A stretch of DNA of 35,529 bases from Candidatus Aenigmatarchaeota archaeon (GTDB taxonomy: Archaea; Aenigmatarchaeota; Aenigmatarchaeia; CG10238-14; SCSR01): contig JACPJT010000002.1 in NCBI GenBank assembly GCA_016187415.1, forward strand, positions 44,577 through 80,105, written 5' to 3'. The translations under genes were made by a program, and so were the position numbers. The notes beneath the pieces were generated by a model that did not search any database, had not been told where the DNA came from, and was given only the letters and a program-made list of their open reading frames with translations. How positions within the stretch are numbered: position 1 is the first letter of the stretch; the number at the start of each line of letters is the position of its first letter. Of this stretch, positions 17,205 to 25,200 are shown piece after piece.

Positions 17205-17822
17205 TTAACGCTCCCAATCGGCGTATCCGGTCAACTCGATTTTGTCTTCCTTTGGTTTGCTCTTGGCTTCCTTAATGCGCAGATAGATTCCGTAAAGCAC
17301 GCCAGTGAACAAACCGCCCAGATGCGCCCCTCTTGCTATGACACCGGGCGAAAACAATCCAAGAAATTCTAACATACCCCAGAAGAAAACCGCGACTATC
17401 ATAGGCATTGGCGCGAAACCTCCCACAAACACAAGCGACCCGGGCATCAGCAAAGCCAAAGTTCCCATTATCCCGTAAATTGCGCCGCTCATTCCAATCG
17501 CCGGTATTGACAGGTCCTGTGCGGTGACCATATACCCTATTCCCCCTGCTATTCCAGAAATGAAAAATATCATCAAGAATTTCTTCGACCCTATTTTTTT
17601 CTCCAGCGGCAAACCAAACATGACCAGAGCAAACATGTTGAAAAAAATGTGGGAGGTGTCTGCATGCAGAAACATCGAAGTGATGAATGTCCACGGGTGC
17701 ACGAAAGCCAGAGATGGCGTGAACGCCAACGGATCAAAATCGAAAATATTTATTGACTGCAAAAGGAAGACAAGCACGGCTATGACCAAGAAAATCAACG
17801 TCCAATTTAACTTCAGAATCAT
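17205..17822 (-). CDS. Rhomboid family intramembrane serine protease
   Basis: Membrane protease that cleaves transmembrane segments inside the bilayer; 205 aa with six predicted helices. The catalytic Ser is S112 in AIGMSGAIYG and the catalytic His is H167 in GAHLGG. The oxyanion-side motif HIFFN (H58, N62) is also present. The N-terminal helix and the loop PWTFITSMFLHAD are typical. The C-terminal 25 residues are charged and cytoplasmic-like. It is divergent from methionine aminopeptidase, and their promoter elements overlap in 28 bases; the AT-rich TATAAAAT at about 17842-17849 (read leftwards) fits its own start. Confidence 0.9.
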   Translation of the reverse strand: MILKLNWTLIFLVIAVLVFLLQSINIFDFDPLAFTPSLAFVHPWTFITSMFLHADTSHIFFNMFALVMFGLPLEKKIGSKKFLMIFFISGIAGGIGYMVTAQDLSIPAIGMSGAIYGIMGTLALLMPGSLVFVGGFAPMPMIVAVFFWGMLEFLGLFSPGVIARGAHLGGLFTGVLYGIYLRIKEAKSKPKEDKIELTGYADWER

Positions 17823-17830
17823 AGATTATC

Positions 17831-17838
17831 ATTTAAAT
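17831..17838 (+). promoter_or_regulatory. TATA element for methionine aminopeptidase
   Basis: ATTTAAAT is centred about 25 bases before the ATG at 17860, the fourth codon of the longest frame. This favours a leaderless start at 17860 over 17851. Confidence 0.45.
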
Positions 17839-17850
17839 TCTATTTTATAA

Positions 17851-18723
17851 ATGATGAAGATGGAAAAAGACGAATTGAAATCGTATGAAAAGGCGTTTCT
17901 GCTTACAGAAGACGCATTGGGATTCGCCGAGAAACTCGTAAAAGAAAAGGCTAAGGTTCTGGACATCGCCAATGCCGTGGAAAGCAGGATAATGGATATT
18001 GGCGGGAAGCCTGCATGGCCGGTAAATATTTCCATAAACGAGATTGCAGCGCATTACACACCCTCAATTAATGACCAGCTTGCGTTGAAAGACGGCGACA
18101 TGGTGAAAATTGATGTCGGTGTGCAGGTCAACGGGTATCTGTGCGACAGGGCTTTCACGGTTTGCATAGGAAAGAAGACGCATCCCCTGATTGAGGCTTC
18201 CAAAAAAGCATTGGAGGAATGCTTGAAGCTGTTCGTGCCGGGGACCAAGGTGTGTGAAATTTCCCAGGTGTGCGAAGACACCGTCAACAAGCTTGGATTT
18301 AATGTCATAAGGAATCTTGCAGGGCATAGGATAGACAGATACAGCCAGCATGAATCCCCGTCGATACCAAACGGGAAGAATTCCATGAAAGACGAGATAG
18401 AAGCCGGCAAGGTCTACGCGATGGAAGTGTTTGTAACAGACGGCAGCGGTCTTGTTGTTGAATCGTCGCCGGCAGAGATATTCCAATACAACAGCGATTC
18501 TCCTGTGAGGATGTGGGAAGCGAGGAAGCTTCTGGAACTGGCAAAAGGCGACTTTGAGCAACTGCCATTTACTAGAAGATGGATAAGCGGCATATCCCCT
18601 TTGAAGATAGACATGGCATTGAAGCAACTTTTGCAGTCGGAGGCGATAATAGAATTCCCGCCGTTGAAGGAAGAAAGCAACGGGATGGTGGCTGTAACTG
18701 AGAAAAGTGTTATCGTAAAATAA
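17851..18723 (+). CDS. map: Methionine aminopeptidase, type II
   Basis: Removes the initiator methionine from new proteins using two metal ions; 290 aa. The five metal ligands of the family are visible: D88 and D99 (KIDVGVQVNGYLCDRAFTV), H159 (AGHRI), E192 (AMEVF) and E284 (VTEKSVIV); H68 is the expected substrate-side histidine. The length and the long insert before the last ligand make it type II. It stops six residues after E284, a little earlier than most relatives. Methionines at 17851, 17854 and 17860 are all possible starts; promoter spacing favours 17860. Confidence 0.93.
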   Translation: MMKMEKDELKSYEKAFLLTEDALGFAEKLVKEKAKVLDIANAVESRIMDIGGKPAWPVNISINEIAAHYTPSINDQLALKDGDMVKIDVGVQVNGYLCDRAFTVCIGKKTHPLIEASKKALEECLKLFVPGTKVCEISQVCEDTVNKLGFNVIRNLAGHRIDRYSQHESPSIPNGKNSMKDEIEAGKVYAMEVFVTDGSGLVVESSPAEIFQYNSDSPVRMWEARKLLELAKGDFEQLPFTRRWISGISPLKIDMALKQLLQSEAIIEFPPLKEESNGMVAVTEKSVIVK

Positions 18724-18760
18724 TTTTATCTTTATATTCTTGGAATTGAAATTATAATTT

Positions 18761-18877
18761 GTGCACATTAAATGTGATAGTTGTTCAGGTTCTGTAAAAA
18801 GCGTTGGAAAATTATTCAAGACTGGTTATCTCTGGCTGTGCAAGGACTGCAGGGCGAAAAAAAAGAAGAGACGATAG
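18761..18877 (+). CDS. Small zinc-ribbon protein, 38 aa
   Basis: This short frame starts with GTG and encodes a peptide with two Cys pairs, CDSC at residues 5-8 and CKDC at 27-30, so a four-Cys zinc ribbon is likely. The C-terminus is a run of basic residues (RAKKKKRR), which suggests nucleic-acid or ribosome binding. The start is not certain but the Cys pairs require it to be near here. It converges on pyrB, its stop lying six bases from that of pyrB. No family name can be given. Confidence 0.55.
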   Translation: MHIKCDSCSGSVKSVGKLFKTGYLWLCKDCRAKKKKRR

Positions 18878-18883
18878 GGTTTT

Positions 18884-19813
18884 CTAAGAACTTGTAACGT
18901 AATGCAGCAAGGCCATGTGAACATAAAGTCCATTTTGAGCCTGTCTGAAATAAGCCGCTCTTGGATCTGGATCCACTTCTGGGGATATTTCCGAATTACG
19001 AGGCAGAGGGTGCATAACGATTGAACGCTCTTTCATCAAACCTAGAACTTCTTTGTTAACGATATAGAAACCGGGTATATTTTCATATCTCTCAAGAAGA
19101 TTGCCGCGTTCTTTCTGTGTCCTGGTCTGATAAACCACATCAACTTTAGAAGCAACTTCTCTTAAATCGTGCGATTCGGTAAATTCAACATTGTGTTTTC
19201 GCAGATAATCTTTAATGTCATCCCTCATTCTGGCTACCTCTGGCGAAACGAAATAAATCTTTACGCCTGAAAATTTACCCAGCAAATAAGATAGCGAGCG
19301 GACAGTGCGACCTCGGGCCAGATCGCCAACCATAGCAATCTCTATCCCGTCTACTTCGCCGAGTTCTTTCTTAATCGTGTAGATATCCAATAAGGCCTGT
19401 GTAGGATGCTGACCGGTACCATCGCCGGCATTTATGATCGGCACTGAGGAATAATCCGCTGCTCTTTTTGCCATTCCTTCTTCATCGGACCTTAGTACAA
19501 TGGCGTGTGGACCAAAACCGCAAAGCACTCTTACTGTATCTTCTATGCTCTCACCCCTCGCAGCCGATGAAAACTCTTTTGCATTCTCCGTTGAAAAGAT
19601 TACATCTCCGCCAAGCAATTTCGTTGCTATTTCAAAAGATGCGCGTGTACGCGTGCTGGGCTCATAGAAAAATGTAATTACTCTTCTCCCCTTTAAAAGA
19701 TTAGAACCGCCACTATCTGCAACCTCTCTCATTTTTTCCGTATCCGGGAAGAGCTCGTTTTCCAACCAATCCCTATTAAATTGTTGGGCTTCGAGTATGT
19801 GCTTTATTTCCAT
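18884..19813 (-). CDS. pyrB: Aspartate carbamoyltransferase catalytic subunit
   Basis: Condenses carbamoyl phosphate with aspartate in pyrimidine synthesis; 309 aa. The carbamoyl-phosphate loop STRTR is at 53-57, HPTQALLDIYT at 136-146, and HPLPR near the C-terminus, all as expected. In the loop before GES the residue aligning with the active-site Lys (K84 in E. coli) appears to be R86, based on remembered alignments. The regulatory subunit gene pyrI is not adjacent, so it may act alone or with a distant partner. It is divergent from a winged-helix gene, with an AAATATTTAA element about 30 bases upstream of its ATG. Confidence 0.94.
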   Translation of the reverse strand: MEIKHILEAQQFNRDWLENELFPDTEKMREVADSGGSNLLKGRRVITFFYEPSTRTRASFEIATKLLGGDVIFSTENAKEFSSAARGESIEDTVRVLCGFGPHAIVLRSDEEGMAKRAADYSSVPIINAGDGTGQHPTQALLDIYTIKKELGEVDGIEIAMVGDLARGRTVRSLSYLLGKFSGVKIYFVSPEVARMRDDIKDYLRKHNVEFTESHDLREVASKVDVVYQTRTQKERGNLLERYENIPGFYIVNKEVLGLMKERSIVMHPLPRNSEISPEVDPDPRAAYFRQAQNGLYVHMALLHYVTSS

Positions 19814-19932
19814 GTTTCGCTCAAGTGATTTTGTCAGTGAAAATATTTAACCTTGTCCATTAGATGCTTATAAATTTGCAAAATTCCAATTATAGAGTGA
19901 GAATTGCACGGGGTAGAGCGTGAGGTTTTATC

Positions 19933-20214
19933 ATGAAGGAAAAGACGCTGGAAAAGCTGATTAAAATCCTAAAAGCCGTAGAGCAGGCTGGAAATGCCGG
20001 CATTTGGCTGACCCAAATAGGCAAACTGGTTGATATGCACAGGACTACAGTTGCCAGGCTGATAGAAAGGCATCTGACAGAGTTCGTAACCGTGGACATG
20101 GTGCCCCCGTTCAATCTTAATATGGTCAAGTTGAAACCCGGAAGGGATTTGAGAGGCATACTCAGATATCTGAAAGTGAAAGAAAAGATTGAAGCCGTCA
20201 GAAATATGAAATAG
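19933..20214 (+). CDS. Winged-helix-type DNA-binding protein, 93 aa
   Basis: Short protein with a helix-turn-helix pattern: LTQIGKLVDMHRTTVARLIERHL at residues 26-48 includes the turn and recognition helix, followed by two strand-like segments (VTVDMVPPFNLNMVKLKPG). The rest is a charged C-terminal helix. It is probably a transcription regulator. An ATG follows GTGAGGT at about eight bases. The divergent pyrB gene could be its target, but nothing in the sequence shows this. Confidence 0.65.
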   Translation: MKEKTLEKLIKILKAVEQAGNAGIWLTQIGKLVDMHRTTVARLIERHLTEFVTVDMVPPFNLNMVKLKPGRDLRGILRYLKVKEKIEAVRNMK

Positions 20215-20221
20215 AATTATT

Positions 20222-20238
20222 TTTATCTCTCAGATAAA
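20222..20238. promoter_or_regulatory. Inverted repeat after the winged-helix gene
   Basis: TTTATCT and AGATAAA are perfect 7-bp inverted arms separated by CTC. It lies eight bases after the stop of the 93-aa gene and may be a weak terminator or an operator. The arms share TTATCT with the dyads flanking the large gene further on. Confidence 0.35.
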
Positions 20239-20312
20239 TAGCAGATTTATATACTTCAAACGCTATATTATATTCTACGTTCGATCGGTCTTTCCTCTAA
20301 GGGGTGAAAATA

Positions 20313-20441
20313 ATGTCGAAGTTCAGTCAATTCATAGCAAAGGTTAACGTACCTTGCAGAAAATGCCACGAGTTTGTTAAAGCGGGTGTTTTCGAAAAAT
20401 TAGAAATTTGCCCTCATTGCAAGGCGAAGTGGAGCAATTAG
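20313..20441 (+). CDS. Small zinc-ribbon protein, 42 aa
   Basis: A frame too short for most gene finders encodes 42 residues with C15-x2-C18 and C33-x2-C36 (CRKC and CPHC), a clear four-Cys zinc ribbon. It has the best ribosome-binding site in this region, GGGGTGA at 20300-20306, seven bases before the ATG. A TATA-like GATTTATATAC lies about 60 bases upstream. It ends WSN and has no other domain. Such proteins often bind nucleic acids or act inside larger complexes, but I cannot assign a role. Confidence 0.65.
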   Translation: MSKFSQFIAKVNVPCRKCHEFVKAGVFEKLEICPHCKAKWSN

Positions 20442-20491
20442 GTTTACTAGCTCCCTTTCTACTTTCTTTCTTAGGATGTATCCGGGTATAT

Positions 20492-21059
20492 CTAAGCGTT
20501 TGTTTGATCGTTTGACTGTCTAGACTCATCAAAAATGCCTGATTGATTGAGTGATTGAGCAGGAATTGAATCATTTTGAGCCTTTTTAAGCCTGACCCAT
20601 TTCTTTCTGTTTCCTTCTTTTTCAAATCGCTCTATCATGCCTGTTTTTTGGTCGACTACAGACAGAAATCCTCTTAGACCATCTTCGCTTTCCATGCCCA
20701 TACGCTTATAGAGATCTGAATAACTTATCTCTCCAACTTCCTTTAATATAAACAGAAGTACCTTTGAGATAATTAAGTAAAGACAGTAAAGTTTCGAATC
20801 GCCTTTGTTCATTATCGTCTATTGATTTGAGGAAGGGTAAAAGATAGGCTTCGGCCCATTGTTTGGTAATGACGGATGATTCTAGACGTTCCATTGCGGA
20901 CTCGAGAGATTTGAGTGAGTGGCCTGCATAGCCAGCTGCCATACCAAGTTCAAGAGAATCTTTCTGAAGACGTATATCACTGATTGATTGATTGATTGAT
21001 TCATCTGATTGATTGATTGATTGATTTTGAATCAATCGCTTGAGCCAGTCGAAAACCAT
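20492..21059 (-). pseudogene. Frameshifted gene with tetranucleotide repeats; winged-helix-like C-terminal part
   Basis: Two overlapping frames on this strand look like one broken gene. The upstream part (from the ATG at 21059) contains the N-terminus MVFDWLKRLIQNQ, a Ser/Ile/Asn/Gln repeat made by the microsatellites, and a helical segment ending near QRRFETLLSLL. The downstream part, one base out of phase, continues with KVLLFILKEVGEISYSDLYKRMG, which resembles a winged helix, and ends at 20492. Joining the two at about 20765-20790 gives roughly 190 sensible residues. An alternative is two overlapping genes, the second starting at 20812. The change could be fixed, phase variable or an assembly error. 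Confidence 0.5.
20981..21025. repeat. Two (TGAT)5 microsatellites
   Basis: Five tandem copies of TGAT at 20981-21000 and again at 21006-21025 are separated by TCATC. They lie in the N-terminal part of the broken gene and encode repeated Ile/Asn/Gln/Ser. A degenerate relative (TGAT TGAT TGAG TGAT TGAG) lies at 20540-20559 near the gene's end. A tetranucleotide unit shifts frame when copy number changes, as in bacterial phase-variable loci. Confidence 0.8.
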
Positions 21060-21597
21060 ATTATTTTATAGTATTTCACACAAATAAGCTTTTCGATCAC
21101 AACTCACATTGTGTTTTTTCATTCATTTCTCACTATTCTCCTTTTCGATGTTTTTACATCAAACCCTCACTTTCTCTAACTGGAGATAAAAGATTTCGCT
21201 GGAATGTGATACGTATCACACAGTTACTTTTACATATATTAATTCTCACCTCTTTTTTTATTTATATTATATAGACCATACTTAATTATCTCTTATGGCA
21301 TCTCTCACTAGCCAAAGATGCCACACAAACAATTGTTATATGATTTATATTTTCTACTATATAATAGATAATCGCTCACTTTTCTTAAAATTAATTCACT
21401 CTCATATATATAATATAGTATATGTTTTATTTTTATATGAAATAGCCAAAATAGGGTATATCCGTAGGTATTTAGACATGTTTTAACTTCTTTTACAACT
21501 AATAGATAACATAGAATCTAGTATATTATACTCACGGATATATGTGATGTAGAATATAAATACTTTACTTTATATACTTTTGATTGGAAATGTAAAT
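21060..21597. other. AT-rich gene-poor stretch
   Basis: About 540 bases with many TATA-like words and no convincing gene. A 63-residue frame at 21295-21486 has no recognisable features and is strongly hydrophobic by composition, as expected from AT-rich sequence. The stretch holds the 16-bp palindrome at 21205-21220 and the TATA element at 21569-21576. Confidence 0.5.
21205..21220. promoter_or_regulatory. Perfect 16-bp palindrome, operator candidate
   Basis: TGTGATACGTATCACA is its own reverse complement. It matches the form TGTGA-N6-TCACA known for bacterial CRP/FNR-family sites. It lies 146 bases upstream of the broken gene on the reverse strand and 378 bases before the 21598 gene, so its target is unclear. 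Confidence 0.5.
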
Positions 21598-21879
21598 ATG
21601 CAAATTCGCGAAAGGATACGAGAAGTGCCTGCTAGACTTTTTGATTTGGTAGTAGGGTTTTATCCCCAATATTTTGAAGAGCATCCCATATTCCATACTT
21701 CTAGAAATATGTTGCTTGGGTTTTCTAATGGGGGTATAGTTGTTGAATCTATCAAAGGAAATTGGGGGTATGCGGCTGTCAATGTTTTTGCATATGGTGT
21801 TATGAGATTGTATCCAAGGTTTTTAGGTTATAAACAGAAGTCCGTATTGGAATACGATAAAGAAAAGAGAAGTGATTAA
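21598..21879 (+). CDS. Hypothetical protein, 93 aa
   Basis: Unrecognised. It has a basic N-terminus (MQIRERIREVPARLFDLVVG), a middle segment with HPIFHTSRNMLLGFSNGGIVVE, and a weakly hydrophobic stretch (NWGYAAVNVFAYGVMRLYP), so it may associate with membranes. The ATG at 21598 lies 25 bases after a TTTATATA element, fitting leaderless transcription; a TTG at 21580 is the upstream alternative. It precedes the interrupted small membrane gene and the large nuclease-like gene on the same strand. Confidence 0.5.
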   Translation: MQIRERIREVPARLFDLVVGFYPQYFEEHPIFHTSRNMLLGFSNGGIVVESIKGNWGYAAVNVFAYGVMRLYPRFLGYKQKSVLEYDKEKRSD

Positions 21880-21947
21880 TTCACTCTAACATATATTCTG
21901 CAGAAGATAAATAAGAGAGTTAAATATTTTTGAATTTATATAAAATT

Positions 21948-22187
21948 ATGGCTTATTGATTAAAAGAATGGTATCCTGTCATTGGTGCGATAATCCCATT
22001 TTTAATAACAGAAGGTTATATTATCTCACGAGGAAGTAAAATCTCAGAAATAGAAGCTTCATTAATTATGTTTGGTGGATCACTTGCTACCATTGGTGGC
22101 GGGTTATTGGGAATGTACTTAGATGCACATACTAGAAACCGAGATAATCACTCAAATATATATTCTCCACCGCAACATTTGAGATAA
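21948..22187 (+). pseudogene. Small membrane protein gene interrupted by an in-frame TGA
   Basis: The reading frame from the ATG at 21948 has a TGA at codon 4 (21957-21959) and is then open to the TAA at 22185, giving 79 codons. The remainder reads as a protein with two hydrophobic segments (WYPVIGAIIPFLI and LIMFGGSLATIGGGLLGMYL) and a polar C-terminus. A TTAAATAT element lies about 25 bases before the ATG, as for a leaderless gene. TGG to TGA is a single-base change. No ATG, GTG or TTG restarts the frame until codon 45. TGA is used as a normal stop by several genes here, so recoding is unlikely. Confidence 0.5.
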
Positions 22188-22200
22188 ACTGTATTATCTC
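22181..22200. repeat. Left dyad: GAGATAA-N6-TTATCTC
   Basis: Seven-base arms GAGATAA and TTATCTC flank the six bases ACTGTA; the left arm includes the stop codon of the preceding frame. The right arm continues as TTATCTCTGAGG (22194-22205), which has an exact inverted copy beyond the large gene. It may be a terminator, an operator or an element end. Confidence 0.55.
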
Positions 22201-22261
22201 TGAGGTTATTTGCGTGACCTAATGAAATTTTATATTAATTTAAAACTTTCATATTCATCTT

Positions 22262-25200
22262 ATGAACAATAAATTGAATGATGTAATAAAATTTATTCAA
22301 AAAACCGTTTCTAAATATAATAAAAATGATCTTCTTTATTGGTTATCAGCCACATCTATTTTACCTGGAAATGAAGTATATCAATCTAGATTCGAATTTC
22401 TAATTCAAACAATTTTGTCTCTAGAAGATACAGAATTCAAAAATAATAAAGTAAGTCAAGATGTAATTCGAGATATATTAACTCAAACTAATTTGCTAGA
22501 TTGGTTTATACGTGAAGATTGGACACCTATACCACTAAAAGACAGAAGAGAGATTTTTCTCTCAGATAAACATCTTAAATATTTCCCATCCGATCTAGAA
22601 TTTCCAGATAATCTTATTAAGAGAATTTTTTCTACATTTTATCTATTAGAAGATAGTTATAAAGCGAGTTTTAAATATTCACCGTTAAATGAAATTGAAA
22701 ATTTGTTACTATATCAAAATGATTTAATTGATTTCATTCTCCAAAGTAATAATTATTCAAAATTCGATAAATTTAACTTACCCAATGAGATTTTTGTTGT
22801 TGATTGGAAAAATATTTTAATAGAAAGTGGCAGTCCATTTTCTAATGTAGTAAATACAGATATATCAGTTTCTGGTACTTTGAATGCACCGGATCAAAAT
22901 TGGTTTAATGGAAATTCCGCTATATCTTACAAACCAATTTATGAGAATAAAATAATTTTACCTAACCTTTTGATTTTCGCTTTTTATTACAAAATAATCA
23001 ATGATTTGAAGAAATTCATAAATGATGACATAAGAAGAGTTCTGCATAATAAACTCTTATACGATACTACATTAAGTATAGTCGAACAAGTGCCTATCCA
23101 AGCAGTTGTCACTGATTTTAAAATAAATAAAATGGATGAGAAATTGGAATTAGGTATAACTTATGATGATAAAATTTTCATAATATCAGTTATAGAAGAT
23201 AAATTTGACCAGAACTTATTTGAAAAATCGCTCTCCGATATTCAAAATACCTTCGAAAAAGTCAATTTGGAACTCCAAAAGTCTAATATATCATTAGATG
23301 TTAATGGTGAAATAACATGTTTTGAAGGTAATTTAGAACCCATTTTTTTAATTATATTCGGTGAATTGGATGCACTATCTACTAATTTTATTATAACTGA
23401 AAATAAAACAAGTTCTAAAAATCTTTTCATAATTCCTCAATCTTGTTTAAACTATATATTTGAAGATTTGAATGACAAAAAAAGTGATTTAATATTTTTT
23501 ACTAAAATATTACGAAAAAACATTTCAATGGAAAAACACATATTTAGTTTCACATTTTGTGATTTTTATCAAATTTTCTCAAATGGTTTTAAAAGTTTCC
23601 ATGAAAATAACCAAATGATATTTTTATATCCACATTCATGGTCAGATGCGGAGAATCAAAAAATAAAAATTAGACCATGTATGGATTTAAGACCTTATGT
23701 AGTTTTCCCACCTTTTAGTTTTAAAATTGAAAAACTAGACGAAAGTACATTTTATGGATACAATAAATTATTCCAAAAAAGTTTTTGGTGCTTCAAAAAT
23801 AGTTCCAAAATCTATTTTTTAATAGATCATGAAACTCTATCAGAAGAAAAGGAATATAAAATTATAGAACTTTATACCGCAAGTTTTTTGTCAGAGTTAT
23901 ATTCTCATATATTAGAAAAAACAAGTAAACTAAAATTATTCTTATCGAATAAAGATAAGATAATTAATTTGATGCCTTCGAGTTGGGCTATGAAAAATAA
24001 ATTAATAGACAATGATAATTTCGATTTTAAGGTTGGTATAAATCCACAAAACAAAAGTGAATTTCTTTTAATATTTAATCCAAATAAAATAAATGAAAAC
24101 CCTGATGAACAAATAGACCAAGCTATCAAACCATTATTTTCAATAATGGATGATTTAGTTAAAAAAGAAGATATCTCAAAATTTGTCGAAAATGTAATAA
24201 ATCTTGATCTTAAATCTAAATTCAATGTATCTAAAGTACCTCATTTTCTTAATATGCAATATGAGTATACCCCTTATTTCCCAACAATTATTGACGAATC
24301 TGATATAGAATTATTTATTTTAAATTTTGCTAAAGAAAATAATATTAAAGATGGTATCTACAATAAAACAGATGCTCATAATATAATAAATAATGTTGTA
24401 TCAAAACTTGAGTCCGAATTAAAAGAAAAACTTTCTAAATATAATCTGAAATCTATTGTAAAGCTAGCATATTCAGAATATGAAAAATCACTAATATCAA
24501 GAGAATATGCTAGAATAAAATTTCTATTAAACCGTAAAATGAAATTATATAAAAATCCTTTGGATATTATAGAGGATGCTGAAAGTAAGTTGAGCATTTA
24601 TTCGCCTAGTTGCAGATTTTTAATAGAAAAGGCTTTAGAATGGAATGTAAATGGGAATAAGAAAATAAATGTTGAAGAATGGGAAACTCTAATACCGGTG
24701 GCTTCGAAAATTCTAGAATTTTCTCAGATTAGTGATTATTTATATTATATATCAGAACTTGGTATACTCAATATAAACTTAAACATAGACACTAAAAACC
24801 GTTTAGAATTTAGACTTATTATAGAAAATAGCCCGTTTAATAAATTCTTCGAAAATTCGTTACAAAATGTAAATGAACAAGATTTGAATAATCATAAAAT
24901 AATGAATAAAACTGAAGAATCGGTAGTTGAAGAGACAAGTGGAATAATAACAAAACAAAAGGAATTAAATCAAATTAATATAAACATCAAAAAATATTTT
25001 GGTTTTAATTTAATAGAATATGGTATTATCTTAAATAAAATAACATTTCTAAACGACAGGCTTAAAAATCATATTATAGAGATGGATCAAGATAGTCTAG
25101 TTGATTTCCTAAATAAAGAAACAAATATAGAAAAAAGTATAATCCGTGATATTTTAAATTTTTCTACCGTCTCAAAAGAGAACTTTGCACAACCGTATAG

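Noticed and set aside
21295-21486. 63-aa open frame in the AT-rich gap
   Set aside because: A weak TATA lies upstream, but composition is what AT-rich noise gives and no feature supports coding.
21957-21959. TGA recoding as Trp or selenocysteine
   Set aside because: TGA ends rpoH, rpoB', rpoA' and other genes, and I see no convincing SECIS-type element.
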